A DNA stretch of 50,871 nucleotides from Acidobacteriota bacterium (lineage in GTDB: Bacteria > Acidobacteriota > Terriglobia > Terriglobales > Acidobacteriaceae), in the NCBI GenBank assembly GCA_021818585.1, contig JAKATU010000045.1, positions 1 through 50,871 of the forward strand. Direction: 5' to 3'. Below are positions 1 to 9,223 of this stretch, piece by piece; within the stretch, counting starts at the first letter, position 1; each line of letters begins with the position of its first letter. The notes below the pieces were generated by a model. That model had not been told where the DNA came from, did no database searches, and worked only from the letters and a program-made list of their open reading frames with translations. The translations under genes were made by a program, and so were the position numbers.

Positions 1-60
1 CAGACGAACTGCCTCAAGCTTGAACTCGTACGTGTAGGTATTCCTCGGTATTCGCTCCAT
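1..60 (-). CDS. IS3-family transposase OrfA, N-terminal part (cut by window edge)
   Basis: Reading leftward from the ATG at 60-58, the 20 codons to the window edge start MERIPRNTYTYEFKLEAV, the usual opening of an IS3-type OrfA helix-turn-helix protein (start, Y-T-x-E-F-K-x-E-A-V). A strong Shine-Dalgarno AAGGAG lies about 8 bases upstream of the start on the minus strand. OrfA binds the element ends and is normally joined to OrfB by frameshifting. Only the first fifth of the protein is in view, so whether the element is intact cannot be judged. The element end must lie between about 61 and the amylase stop codon at 159. Confidence 0.75.
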   Translation of the reverse strand, partial: MERIPRNTYTYEFKLEAVRL

Positions 61-158
61 CTGATCCGCTCCTTCGATATCTTCTCAGAGCGCTATATGG
101 AGTACGTTTTCCGGGGGCAAGGTCACCGTTCTCCCTATGTCCACATCCGTGGCGGCTT

Positions 159-2051
159 TTAACGGATCGCGTAGATCGCCATCTGCCTTGGCCCCAGCGT
201 CATCGTCACTTTGCCGGCGCGCAACGCCGCTGGTGCATGCGTCCCTGCCGCCGATGCAAATTGCGAACACCCGCTCAGTGCCGTGTCCCTCGGATCAATC
301 TTCAGCGTCTCCGCCTTGTCACCGTCATTCACCGCCACAAGCACCCGGCCCATCCCGTTTGCGGTGCAGCCTCGCTCCATCTTGCGGGCGCGCACGTACA
401 CCAGCGTGGTGGCGTTATAGACAATATCCTGCTGTCCACCATCGCCAAATACAGGCTGCGAGTCCCGAAAGTGCAACAATCCCTGCACCCAGTCGTGTAC
501 TTCATTCTGCTCCGGTGTCCGGCCCGCGGCGGTAAAGCCGTTGTGGTTGTCCCCGGGAAAGCCTCCCGGAAAATCATGACGATTGTCCGGGTCCGGGCCG
601 CCTTTCATCGCAAGCTCATCCCCGTAATAAATCTCCGGAGTCCCGCGCATGGTCAGCACAATCCCGAATGCCAGCTTCAAGTCTTGCACCGTCACTCCAG
701 GCAGGCTCATAAATCGTACCGTGTCGTGATTTCCGAAAAACGGCACCAGCCGCCCCGGATGCGGATACAGCGAATCCTGCCGCCAGATATGCTCCAGGTA
801 CGACATTGGCTTCTTGTGTGTCAGCACCTCTCGCAACGCAAAATAAGTCGGAAAGTCAAAGGGAGTCCAAAGCCGCGTATCAATCCCCCCATGCGAAACC
901 CCACCGGCAAAGTAGGAAACAATCGTCGGGTCAGGATTGAATACCTCACCCACCGAAGTCAGCCGCGGAAACAGCTCGTGCAACTCACCGTTAAACTGCT
1001 CCCAGAACGCCCGCCCCACGTAGGAAAACGTGTCAATCCTGAGTCCATCGACACCGCCCGTCTCAATCCACCAGATAGCATTCTGAATCAGGTACTGGCG
1101 CACCAGCGGATTCTCCTGATTCAGATCAGGCAATACATCGGCAAACCAGCCATCCACGGTGGCCTTCTGCTGCGCCCAGTCCGCGTGAGGATCTACCAGC
1201 GCCGCAAAGTTATTCTGCGCTGCGAGATGATGAGCCAGCGTTCCGTGAAACCAGTTCGGCGTCGGTGGGTCCTTCGCCCAGGGGTTTCCCGCTCCTACAT
1301 GATTTGGCACCGTATCGAGTACAAATTTCATTCCATGCGCATGAATCGCCGCAACCAGGTTCTTAAAGTCCCGCACCGTGCCAAAGTGCGGGTCCGGTTT
1401 GTACATGTTTGTCGCGCTGTAGCCGTGGTACGACTGCGGACTGCCCTCATTATCGTAAGCGGGCGTAATCCAGATCGTCGTCACGCCCAGTTGCTTCAGG
1501 TAATTCAGATGATCCTGAATTCCCTTGAAATCTCCACCATGCCAGCCTCGCGGCAGCGCCAGTTGAGAAGGATGCGGATCGTTCTTCAGATCCCCGTCCG
1601 CAAACCGGTCCGTCATAATCAGGTAGATTGTGTCTGCCGGCGAGAACCCCTGAAAGCCCGCACTGGCAGGGCTACGCTTATCCAGCTTGTAGGGAAACGC
1701 GATTCGTCCGTGCGCGCTCGCCACCTCCACTTCCAGCGTTTGCGCCATTCCGCTCTGCGGCTCAGTGAACCATACAAAGGCATAATGCCCATTTGCGGAA
1801 AAGTGCGTGCGCGTAACACTCACATGCTCTCCGCGAACATCTATCCTCGCACCACGCAGGTTCCGCCCATACAGGAGCAGCATCGGCGAAGGCATATCCG
1901 TCCACCAGTTCGGCGGATCCACCTGGTAAACGCACGGCGCGCCACCCTCGGCCGTCGCGGTGCATGTCTTTTCGCTCTGCATTTGCCCATGCGCCGCCAC
2001 GCATCCCAAAGCTGCCCACATCAACAATGTCACGCGCCAGGTTGCACGCAT
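159..2051 (-). CDS. secreted GH13 alpha-amylase / cyclomaltodextrinase-like enzyme
   Basis: This 630-residue protein hydrolyses alpha-1,4 glucans, probably maltodextrins or cyclodextrins, outside the cytoplasm. Residues 1-22 form a signal peptide. Residues about 30-125 are a beta-sandwich N-terminal domain of the cyclomaltodextrinase/neopullulanase type. The (beta/alpha)8 barrel starts at about 140. All GH13 signatures are visible: region I DTVPNH near 246-251, nucleophile D340 in GLRIDTF, acid/base E369 in GEVF and transition-state stabiliser D443 in FGNHD. A C-terminal beta domain follows to the end. The length fits the family. It lies 139 bp downstream of an Oar-like TonB receptor on the same strand, with a terminator-like hairpin in the gap, so read-through may be limited. 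The family assignment is firm; exact substrate is inferred. Confidence 0.93.
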   Translation of the reverse strand: MRATWRVTLLMWAALGCVAAHGQMQSEKTCTATAEGGAPCVYQVDPPNWWTDMPSPMLLLYGRNLRGARIDVRGEHVSVTRTHFSANGHYAFVWFTEPQSGMAQTLEVEVASAHGRIAFPYKLDKRSPASAGFQGFSPADTIYLIMTDRFADGDLKNDPHPSQLALPRGWHGGDFKGIQDHLNYLKQLGVTTIWITPAYDNEGSPQSYHGYSATNMYKPDPHFGTVRDFKNLVAAIHAHGMKFVLDTVPNHVGAGNPWAKDPPTPNWFHGTLAHHLAAQNNFAALVDPHADWAQQKATVDGWFADVLPDLNQENPLVRQYLIQNAIWWIETGGVDGLRIDTFSYVGRAFWEQFNGELHELFPRLTSVGEVFNPDPTIVSYFAGGVSHGGIDTRLWTPFDFPTYFALREVLTHKKPMSYLEHIWRQDSLYPHPGRLVPFFGNHDTVRFMSLPGVTVQDLKLAFGIVLTMRGTPEIYYGDELAMKGGPDPDNRHDFPGGFPGDNHNGFTAAGRTPEQNEVHDWVQGLLHFRDSQPVFGDGGQQDIVYNATTLVYVRARKMERGCTANGMGRVLVAVNDGDKAETLKIDPRDTALSGCSQFASAAGTHAPAALRAGKVTMTLGPRQMAIYAIR

Positions 2052-2132
2052 AAAATTTCCTTCTTCCGCAAATGCGGACTGCCGGGAGACTGATTTCCAC
2101 TTCCACTCAAGGGATGCAGGCAGTCAATGTCA

Positions 2133-2175
2133 AAAAGAAGGAACGCGCCACGTAGTCCTTCGTCGTGGCGCGTTC
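2133..2175 (-). terminator. rho-independent terminator after the TonB-dependent receptor
   Basis: A perfect 12-bp inverted repeat (GAACGCGCCACG at 2141-2152 against 2164-2175) with an 11-base loop is followed, on the minus strand, by a T-rich run (CTTCTTTTT, 2140-2133). It lies between the receptor stop and the amylase start, so it should end or attenuate receptor transcripts before the amylase gene. Confidence 0.8.
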
Positions 2176-2190
2176 AGGAGGACCACAAGG

Positions 2191-5100
2191 TTAGAAGGTG
2201 AAACGCGCCGCCAACTGAATCTCTCGTTGAGAATTGTTCGCGGTTGATGTTACTTTGCCGAAATTGGAATCATAAAAATTTCCATCCGGATTCGTGAACT
2301 GTGGCGTGTTGGTCACGTTGAAAGCATCCCCATGCAGTTCCAGAACATACCGGCTCGTGAACTGAATGTTCTTCTGCAGGGAAAAGTCTGCCGAACGCTG
2401 TCCCGGACCATAAAGCTGGTTCCGGCGCAGGGTTCCAAGACGAGTGAACACATTCTGCCCGTTCGCGCTTACAGTCGGAGGCGCTGCGAACGCGCTCGTG
2501 TCGAACCACGTTCCGCTGATGCTCTTGGGGTAGTTGATCGATCCGATCAGGTCCGGAGTGTCAGCGTCGGCGTTGCCGCTAACGGAAAGATCAAACGGCG
2601 TACCGCTCGCAATATGGCCGATGACGTTCATCTGCCAGCCGCCAATCACCAAATTCAGCGGATAGCTGACGTTGCCGAAGAACCGCTCGCCACGCCCAAA
2701 GGGCAGGTGATACAGAATCGACGACGTGAACACATTGCGCTCGTCCTGTGACGAATTGCCGTAGCTCGCGCGCGGATCGTAATACAGCGAGATCGTGCCG
2801 GGCCCATCGTCCAGCGTGTGCGACCAGGCATACGAACCCGTAACAATCAGGTCCTTGCCCTGGCGATGCACATAATGGAGTTGCAGGCCATTGTAGTTGG
2901 AGACGCCCACATAGTTGTTATAGCTAATGCTGCCAAACTGCGGGAAATTCTGCTTGCCGGTAGCGAACTGAAACAGGTTGTAGTTGTAGTAGTTCGACAG
3001 GTTGGATGCATGCGTGCCAACGTAAGCCAAGCTCAACATGTCATATCGGCCCACCTGCTGCGCAACCTGCAGGTTCCACTCCTGGATCATCTGGTTGTGA
3101 TTGTTGCGGTTCACCGCCAGCGTGCTCAATCCATTCGGAGGATTCGCCGGATTGAAGTTCGGGAACCCAGGCTGGGGAAGCGCCGTTGTCTGCTGTGCCG
3201 ACTGGTTGCAGCCATAAGTCGAACCGGGAGCAGGTGTCTGCCCGGTGAAGGTGATGCAATAGCCCTGCTGTGCAGAGTAGCCTACGCTGCCGCCGAACGG
3301 AACCTGTTGTCCAAGCTGGTTGTCGATCCCACCGTAGTCCGGGAAGTAGTACATACCGAAGCCACCACGAATCACCTGCTTGCCATTGCCGTGCATATCG
3401 TACGCAAAGCCGATGCGCGGACCAATATCGTCATGGTTGTTGTTCTCGATCGTACGCGGGACACCGTTCTTGCCCGCCAGCAACACCTGGCCATAGGTCG
3501 AGCTCTGCGGATTCACATCAAATGAAGCCATCCGATTCTGCGTCTCGTAAGGCCAGGTCATCACGTCATACCGCAACCCAAGGTTCAGGGTCAGTTTCTG
3601 GTTCACGCGCCAGTTGTCCTCCGCAAAGAAGCCGTCTTCGTACGAAATCTGGCTGTAGAAGCCGCTTTGCGCGCCAATGGTGTAGTTGTCCGTAAAGCCG
3701 ATCAGCATGTCCGCTGTCGGGAATCCGGTAAAGTCGCCGTTACCAAAGTTGAAGTAGCCCTTGCCGGCGATCGGACGGAAGTACTCAAGATTCCGCAAAA
3801 TGCCTTGTGCGCCAATCTTGATGGAGTGGTGACCAAGCTGCCAGTTCACCGTGTCGCTCAACTCAATCGTGTTCTGCGGCACGGCATACAGGCCGTAGTC
3901 GCCAGTGTAGTCAATGCCCGCATTGCCGCCGATTAAAGCGCCGCCGCTCGTGGCGATATTGCGGTTCGCATTCACGATGCCCAGGTTCTTCGAAAGCGCC
4001 ACGCCGTAGAACGGAGGTTGGTAGCCGTAGTCATCACGGTTGTAGCCGACCAGCAGCTCGTTCACCACGGACGAAGAAAAGATGTGAGTCCAGCCCGCGC
4101 CCCAGGCGCGCGCATGCGTGTAAGACGAACCAGTCCCGAAGCCCGATGGCAGCGTACCCAGTTCCGGCGTCTCCGTAAAGTTCGAGTTGTCATAGCTGAA
4201 CCGGACAAACGCCCTGTCATTCTGCGTCGCATTCCAGTCAAAACGAACGTCAAACGTGTTGTAGTGGACATACTCCTGCTTGTGCGTGAGAAAGTTGTTC
4301 GTCACACCCGCGCGGGTCGGAGCCGGATAGGCGTTGAAGTAATTCAAAGCCGCGGAGTTCAGCGGAATTCCCGCCGCCGCCGGATTGTCATTTGGAATCG
4401 GCTGGCAGGTCTGCGGATCATACAGTTGCCCGTTCTTCTGGTAATTTGTCACACCCTGGTGAATCAGGCAGTAGGGCTCGGAAAACTGGTTTTCCACATC
4501 AGGATTATTCAGATACTCCTCAAAATCGCCCTTCCGCATCAGCGCCGTCGGCACTGTCACAAAATACGAGTTCTGCGGTAGGTTTTCGCGAAACGCCTGG
4601 TAGTCACCAAATCCGAACAGCTTGTTCTTCAGGATGGGACCACCAATCGAAAAGCCCGGCTGGTTCCGGTTGAAGGGAGGATTCGGGCTCGCCGACGCTC
4701 CCAGAAAGCGATAGCTCGGGTTCGCATCAAACTTGCCGCTGCGATAGAACCAGAATGCCGACCCGTGATATTTGTTGGTGCCGCTCTTGATCGAAGCAGC
4801 GACAATTGCGCCGCCAGCACGGCCATACTGCGCCGGAGCTACGCTCGTATCCACCTTGAATTCCTGCGTCGCGTCAATGTTCGGGAAAATCAGCAGCGTG
4901 TTCAGCAGCGAATCGTTGTTGTCCAGGCCGTCCAGCAGGTAGTTGTTGGCCGTAGGACGAAGACCATTCACCGACAGCGCGCCGCCACCGCTCTCATTCT
5001 GGCGGAAGGTCTCAGCATTGCCATTAACGCCGCTCTGGGCATTGCCATAAGAGCCGCGCGTCACACCCGGCGTCAGCAGGGCCAGGCCGGTAAAGTTGCG

Positions 5101-5589
5101 GCCATTCAACGGAAGCTGCGTGACCTGCGGCCCCTGGATTGTAGCGCCGATCGTTCCATTACTGGTGTTCACCAGTGGAGCTGCCGTTGTCACCGTCACC
5201 GTCGTGCTCACTTTGCCCGGCTGCAGCTTGAAGATCAGCGTCTGCGCCGAGGCCACCGTCACCTGAAATGTAGTGGACTGGCTCTGGAAGCCTGTTGCGG
5301 TCACGTCCGCTCGGTAGTTGCCACGAGGCACCGCGGGAATCTGGAACTCACCCGCTGAATTGGACTGAGCTTCAAACTTCAACCCGGTGTCCACGTTCGT
5401 CACCGCAATGCTCGCATTCGGAATCACGGCGCCGGTCTGGTCCGTAACCGTACCCACGATGCTGCCGTCGTCGGACTGCGCATACGCTCCGACGGCGCTC
5501 ATGGCCGCGAACACAGCCAGCAGGATTACGGTCATCCAAACCGCCCGTTTGCTGACCCGTTTATATAGATGTTTCATGTTGCCTCCCAA
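2191..5589 (-). CDS. Oar-like TonB-dependent outer-membrane receptor
   Basis: This 1132-residue protein matches the very large TonB-dependent receptors typical of Acidobacteriota. Residues 1-38 are a signal peptide ending near AYAQS. Residues about 42-125 are a carboxypeptidase-regulatory-like beta-sandwich (GSIVGTVTDQTGAVIP, then an N-A-S-I-x-V-T-N motif). A plug domain follows (QLPLNGRNFTGLALLTPGV, then VNGLRPTANNYLLDG). The rest is a long beta-barrel ending in the aromatic terminus ARFTF expected for outer-membrane insertion. Such receptors are assumed to import oligosaccharides or peptides; the adjoining GH13 amylase suggests maltodextrin, which is inference. No outer lipoprotein of the SusD type is beside it. 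It is divergent from the propeller-type regulator at 5834. Confidence 0.92.
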   Translation of the reverse strand: MGGNMKHLYKRVSKRAVWMTVILLAVFAAMSAVGAYAQSDDGSIVGTVTDQTGAVIPNASIAVTNVDTGLKFEAQSNSAGEFQIPAVPRGNYRADVTATGFQSQSTTFQVTVASAQTLIFKLQPGKVSTTVTVTTAAPLVNTSNGTIGATIQGPQVTQLPLNGRNFTGLALLTPGVTRGSYGNAQSGVNGNAETFRQNESGGGALSVNGLRPTANNYLLDGLDNNDSLLNTLLIFPNIDATQEFKVDTSVAPAQYGRAGGAIVAASIKSGTNKYHGSAFWFYRSGKFDANPSYRFLGASASPNPPFNRNQPGFSIGGPILKNKLFGFGDYQAFRENLPQNSYFVTVPTALMRKGDFEEYLNNPDVENQFSEPYCLIHQGVTNYQKNGQLYDPQTCQPIPNDNPAAAGIPLNSAALNYFNAYPAPTRAGVTNNFLTHKQEYVHYNTFDVRFDWNATQNDRAFVRFSYDNSNFTETPELGTLPSGFGTGSSYTHARAWGAGWTHIFSSSVVNELLVGYNRDDYGYQPPFYGVALSKNLGIVNANRNIATSGGALIGGNAGIDYTGDYGLYAVPQNTIELSDTVNWQLGHHSIKIGAQGILRNLEYFRPIAGKGYFNFGNGDFTGFPTADMLIGFTDNYTIGAQSGFYSQISYEDGFFAEDNWRVNQKLTLNLGLRYDVMTWPYETQNRMASFDVNPQSSTYGQVLLAGKNGVPRTIENNNHDDIGPRIGFAYDMHGNGKQVIRGGFGMYYFPDYGGIDNQLGQQVPFGGSVGYSAQQGYCITFTGQTPAPGSTYGCNQSAQQTTALPQPGFPNFNPANPPNGLSTLAVNRNNHNQMIQEWNLQVAQQVGRYDMLSLAYVGTHASNLSNYYNYNLFQFATGKQNFPQFGSISYNNYVGVSNYNGLQLHYVHRQGKDLIVTGSYAWSHTLDDGPGTISLYYDPRASYGNSSQDERNVFTSSILYHLPFGRGERFFGNVSYPLNLVIGGWQMNVIGHIASGTPFDLSVSGNADADTPDLIGSINYPKSISGTWFDTSAFAAPPTVSANGQNVFTRLGTLRRNQLYGPGQRSADFSLQKNIQFTSRYVLELHGDAFNVTNTPQFTNPDGNFYDSNFGKVTSTANNSQREIQLAARFTF

Positions 5590-5778
5590 AGTTCCTGCAC
5601 ATGCGGTTCGGTTTTCAACACCGAAAATCCGTCATGCAACACGCACTAGACACGTCTCAAATAACGATCGGCAATGCACGGCGTATCCATTTTTCTTCAA
5701 TCGTTGATCACCAGATAAACCCATTAGAAAGAATCATTTCACTTTTGATTTAACCCGATTCGACGAGCAGGATGACAA

Positions 5779-5808
5779 TTGACCGGCGCTTCCGAACAGG
5801 AGTATTAC
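5779..5808 (+). promoter_or_regulatory. possible sigma-70-like promoter for the CadC-like regulator
   Basis: TTGACC at 5779-5784 and TATTAC at 5803-5808 are separated by 18 bases and lie 25 bases before the ATG at 5834. The fit to consensus is fair and there is no strong ribosome-binding site, so the leader would be very short. This is a pattern match only. Confidence 0.3.
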
Positions 5809-5833
5809 TAAGTGGTTCTATGGTCACATTCCT

Positions 5834-8077
5834 ATGAGCTCTCAGTTGGATTCGCCCAAGCCCACAGTACGCAGGCTTCGCTTCGGCTTATTCGAGGCAG
5901 ACCTCTCGACCGGGGAACTGCGCAAGTCAGGAATGCGAATCCGTATTCAGGCCCAACCCTTCCGTGTGCTGGCTTCACTTCTTGAGGCGCCCGGCGAAGT
6001 CGTGACTCGGGAAGAGCTCCAGCAGCGCATCTGGGGTATAGACACCATCGTCGACTTCGACCACAGTCTTGGGACCGCGATCAACAAATTACGCGAAGCC
6101 CTGGGCGACTCAGCGGAAAATCCGCGCTTTATCGAAACACTGGCCCGCAGAGGCTATCGCTTCCTCGCTCCGGTCACTCCAGTCCAAGAGCAGGAACCCG
6201 AATCCACCCCGATCGAACCAGCCTCCGAGCCGTTCGCTCACGCCCGCCCTGAATCAGAAGTCCATCTCGCTTCTTCGGATTCCGCAGCACACACAGCCCC
6301 AACCAGCGTGCGCGTATCCAAAAGTCATTCCCAGCACTGGCTCCGGCCGCTGGTTGCACTCTGCCTGCTGGCCGCAGTCGCCGCGGCATCCTGGCTCATG
6401 GGCTGGCGCTTTGGTTCCAGACCCTTTTCCCCGCCCAGAATCCGTCAAATCACCTTTTCCGGCCGAGTCTCCCCGGGAGACACGCTCTTTGAGAGCCTCG
6501 GCGCCACCGCAACCGACGGCTCCCGCATTTACTTCCCTGAAATTGAACAGGGACGCGCCATGCTGGCCCAGGCGCTTATTTCTGACGGGGAAACCAGCAC
6601 CATCTCCCTCCCCAACGAAATCGCCGCTCCTTATATCAGCGCCATTTCACCGGATGGCTCCAACTTCCTGCTCCGCAACCACCTCACCACCAAAGCCGAG
6701 CAGCCGCTCTGGGTCGTACCCACCATCGGAGGCGCCGGTCAACGCATTCCCGGCATCCTTGCACACGATGCCACCTGGATGCCCGACGGCCAACAAATTC
6801 TTTATGCCCACGGCGACAGCCTCTTCACCGTGAATAAGAACGGAACAGATATCCACAAATTTGCCACTCTCCCGGGTCGTGCATTCTGGCTCCGCTGGTC
6901 CCCAAATGGCTCCAGCCTGCGATTCACGCTGCTCAACAGTGAAACCCACAGCTCGCACCTCTGGACCATCTCGGCCTCTGGCAACAATGCGCATCCACTC
7001 TTGCCGCCATCAGACGGCTCGGAGTGCTGCGGAAGCTGGACCTCCGATGGCAGGTACTACGTCTTCCAGCGCAATATGGCGAACGGTTCCAACATCTGGC
7101 TTATTCCCGAGCACTCCGGCATCTTCGGAGGCCCAGGCAAGCCCTACGCGCTCACCAACGGACCGCTCACCTACCAGTCCCCCATCACCGCCCGCACCGG
7201 GCATCGCATCTTCTTCATCGGTCTCAATCTGCGCTCTGAACTCCTGCAATATGATGCCGCATCGCAAATCTTCATCCCCTATGCTGGCGGAATCAGCAAT
7301 GCGCGCCGCATCGCCTTCTCAAGAGACGGGCAATGGGTGGCATGGATTCGACAGGATAACGGCTCGCTATGGAGCAGCAAGGCCGACGGTACCCAGCGCA
7401 TGCAGCTCACCAGCAGGCCACTGGAAGTTTTCATGATGCACTGGTCTCCCAACAACAAGCATCTGCTTCTGATGGCCCGCAAGCCGGAGGGCCGCTGGGC
7501 CATCTACATGATCAACGCCGACGGCAGCGATCTGCATATCGTCGACCCGGAGAATCGCAGTCAGGCAGATCCTGACTGGTCCCCCGACGGCAAGAGCATC
7601 GTCTTCGGCAGGCTCCCCGACCTCATGTCGGAAGCCTCCATGCCAAAGGCCATCTACCTCTACGACCTCAGCACCCACAAAACACAGAAGCTACCCGGCT
7701 CCGATGGCCTCTTCAGCCCACGCTGGTCCTCTGACGGCCGATATATCGCCGCGCTGTCCATCGATCAAACACGGCTTATGCTATATGACTTGAAGACAAA
7801 AAACTGGCGCCAGCTTGCGCACCAAAGCATTGCGGACCCAGTATGGGGCGACAAGAATCGGTACATCTACTTTCATGACTTTGTGCAGCCGGGCCAGCCG
7901 CTCTATCGCGTCAATATCAAGACAGATCAGATTCAGCCAATCGCGAACCTGAAAGACCTGCGCGCCGCCGATGCCGTCGATTACCGTTTCGCTGGACTCA
8001 CTCCCAACAATGTGCCCTTGGTCGACGCGCGCACCTCGGCTGCCAACATCTACACGATGCCCATCCCGAAGTTCTGA
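5834..8077 (+). CDS. CadC-like winged-helix regulator with C-terminal PD40/TolB propeller
   Basis: This 747-residue membrane-anchored one-component regulator has three parts. Residues about 14-112 are an OmpR/PhoB-type winged helix (RFGLFEADLSTGELRK at the start, then LREALGDSAENPRFIETL and RRGYRFLAPV). Residues about 165-192 contain one transmembrane helix (LVALCLLAAVAAASWLMGW). The remainder is a periplasmic beta-propeller of WD40-like PD40 repeats, shown by repeated S-P-D/N-G and W-S-P-D-G-K motifs. Regulators of this design are abundant in Acidobacteriota and are thought to couple an external signal to DNA binding without a phosphorelay. It is divergent from the receptor gene across a 244-bp gap, so it is a candidate regulator of the receptor and amylase. 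The ligand is unknown. Confidence 0.88.
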   Translation: MSSQLDSPKPTVRRLRFGLFEADLSTGELRKSGMRIRIQAQPFRVLASLLEAPGEVVTREELQQRIWGIDTIVDFDHSLGTAINKLREALGDSAENPRFIETLARRGYRFLAPVTPVQEQEPESTPIEPASEPFAHARPESEVHLASSDSAAHTAPTSVRVSKSHSQHWLRPLVALCLLAAVAAASWLMGWRFGSRPFSPPRIRQITFSGRVSPGDTLFESLGATATDGSRIYFPEIEQGRAMLAQALISDGETSTISLPNEIAAPYISAISPDGSNFLLRNHLTTKAEQPLWVVPTIGGAGQRIPGILAHDATWMPDGQQILYAHGDSLFTVNKNGTDIHKFATLPGRAFWLRWSPNGSSLRFTLLNSETHSSHLWTISASGNNAHPLLPPSDGSECCGSWTSDGRYYVFQRNMANGSNIWLIPEHSGIFGGPGKPYALTNGPLTYQSPITARTGHRIFFIGLNLRSELLQYDAASQIFIPYAGGISNARRIAFSRDGQWVAWIRQDNGSLWSSKADGTQRMQLTSRPLEVFMMHWSPNNKHLLLMARKPEGRWAIYMINADGSDLHIVDPENRSQADPDWSPDGKSIVFGRLPDLMSEASMPKAIYLYDLSTHKTQKLPGSDGLFSPRWSSDGRYIAALSIDQTRLMLYDLKTKNWRQLAHQSIADPVWGDKNRYIYFHDFVQPGQPLYRVNIKTDQIQPIANLKDLRAADAVDYRFAGLTPNNVPLVDARTSAANIYTMPIPKF

Positions 8078-8095
8078 CACCAGGTTGGAACCGCC

Positions 8096-8314
8096 TTAAA
8101 CTCTTGAGGCTTTCGTATGAGAAGGCTCAGCGTTTGCGCGCTGGTGACCACGGGAAAAGAATAAACGGAAGGCCATGAACAAGCTGCCGTAAGTTCTCAG
8201 TCCGCATCGCTGGCAGCGGATGGGCCATCGCAGAAGCAGCAATCGCGGAAGATCGTGGCGGCGTAGATGAGAAAGCCGAAAATCGGAAAACATGCAATCA
8301 ACACAGAACATCAT
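8096..8314 (-). CDS. small Cys-rich (zinc-ribbon-like) hypothetical protein
   Basis: A 72-residue basic protein starting MMFCVDC. It has two cysteine pairs, CVDC near the start and RCQRC near residue 36, separated by an arginine/leucine-rich stretch (LRRHDLPRLLLLRWPIRC). This spacing recalls small acidobacterial proteins that fold a zinc ribbon. The second of the paired ATGs near 8332 was preferred because GAGG lies about 10 bases upstream; a start at 8332 would add six residues. It is convergent with the propeller regulator (19 bp apart). Function is not recognised and the short length keeps confidence modest. Confidence 0.45.
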   Translation of the reverse strand: MMFCVDCMFSDFRLSHLRRHDLPRLLLLRWPIRCQRCGLRTYGSLFMAFRLFFSRGHQRANAEPSHTKASRV

Positions 8315-8395
8315 GAAATACCTACCTCGCAATAGATGGTTTCCCGCGGATTTGGCCAGATTGTACGCCTTGCCGGAACTTCAGTTTTGGAATCA

Positions 8396-8683
8396 CTAGT
8401 AATAGTCCGCGCAACTCAGGTAATATCCGCAGCCACGGCAAATAAGCTTACAGCGGTGACTTTCCAGCCGGTTGGAGCAATTTGGGCAATAGACAGAATG
8501 ATGTTCGTCCACCAATACAGCCCTTACATCGTCCCCTGCCTCTAATTGTCCAGATGAAGCCAGCATTCCGCCGACACCAGAATCCCCCGACGACATTCGG
8601 TTACCGGATGCGTCCCCCAGGGGGCGTTTCGAATTCTCTACAGGATCACGGTTATCATGTGGAGTGGGTTCGATGGTTTTCAT
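8396..8683 (-). CDS. small C-terminal zinc-ribbon hypothetical protein
   Basis: A 95-residue protein. The first 60 residues are polar and low in complexity; the last 31 form a compact zinc ribbon, YCPNCSNRLESHRCKLICRG followed by CGYYLSC. The cysteines fall in pairs (C-P-N-C, C-R-G-C) with an added C, as expected for a metal-binding knuckle. The conserved-looking C-terminal tail ends SCADYY. I recall similar short proteins in other Acidobacteriota but no known function. It points away from the osmC gene at 8730. The ribosome-binding site is weak. Confidence 0.6.
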   Translation of the reverse strand: MKTIEPTPHDNRDPVENSKRPLGDASGNRMSSGDSGVGGMLASSGQLEAGDDVRAVLVDEHHSVYCPNCSNRLESHRCKLICRGCGYYLSCADYY

Positions 8684-8729
8684 CTTTATTTATCTCATGA
8701 CTTAAACTTTAGACGAAGGAGTTCTCATT

Positions 8730-9158
8730 ATGGAGCGCACAGCGAGCGCAGTTTGGAACGGCGGCCTGAAAGACGGTAAAGGAACCGTTTCCACGAACAG
8801 CGGCGTCCTCAACAATACACAGTATTCTTTCTCGACCCGTTTTGAAAATGGCATCGGCACCAACCCGGAAGAGCTGATCGCCGCCGCCCATGCCGGCTGC
8901 TTCACCATGGCCCTCAGCGCCCAGCTAGGTCAGGCAAACCTCACCCCCGAGTCGCTGGAGACCACAGCCGCTGTCACGTTCGAGAAGACCGACCAAGGCT
9001 TCACCGTCACTGCCATCCACCTCACCACCCGCGCCAAGGTGCCCGGCGCTACTTCGGCCTCTTTTGACACCGCAGCCCAGAACGCCAAGAACGGCTGCCC
9101 CATCTCGCGCCTTTTCCAGGGTAATACTGAAATTTCACTCGACGCCAAACTCGTCTAA
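8730..9158 (+). CDS. osmC: OsmC-family peroxiredoxin
   Basis: This 142-residue cytoplasmic protein reduces organic hydroperoxides by a two-cysteine mechanism. The family's two redox cysteines are present: C57 in [12 protein letters not shown] and C123 in [10 protein letters not shown]. Length matches OsmC (about 140). The N-terminus [20 protein letters not shown] is typical of the OsmC branch rather than Ohr. The start is supported by AAGGAG about 8 bases before ATG. It stands alone, convergent with the alpha-glucosidase gene, with which it shares a bidirectional terminator. OsmC genes usually respond to osmotic or stationary-phase stress; no regulator site was recognised here. Confidence 0.93.
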   Translation: MERTASAVWNGGLKDGKGTVSTNSGVLNNTQYSFSTRFENGIGTNPEELIAAAHAGCFTMALSAQLGQANLTPESLETTAAVTFEKTDQGFTVTAIHLTTRAKVPGATSASFDTAAQNAKNGCPISRLFQGNTEISLDAKLV

Positions 9159-9173
9159 TCGAATCACATTCAA

Positions 9174-9220
9174 GCCCACGTCCGGAGCAGCATTCGTGCA
9201 AGCTCGGACGTGGGCCTCTT
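9174..9220. terminator. bidirectional terminator between osmC and the GH13 glucosidase
   Basis: An 11-bp perfect stem, GCCCACGTCCG at 9174-9184 against 9205-9215, sits in the 65-bp gap between two convergent genes and is followed by CTCTT on the plus strand. The U-tract is short, so strength is uncertain. Confidence 0.65.
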
Positions 9221-9223
9221 GAC

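Noticed and set aside
237..2093. 618-codon plus-strand frame opposite the GH13 amylase
   Set aside because: It is fully antisense to a gene with all GH13 catalytic motifs, and its translation is arginine/histidine-rich with no domain.
2141..2175. Operator or regulatory palindrome for the amylase gene
   Set aside because: The 12-bp stem followed by a T-rich run on the minus strand is better explained as a terminator after the receptor gene.
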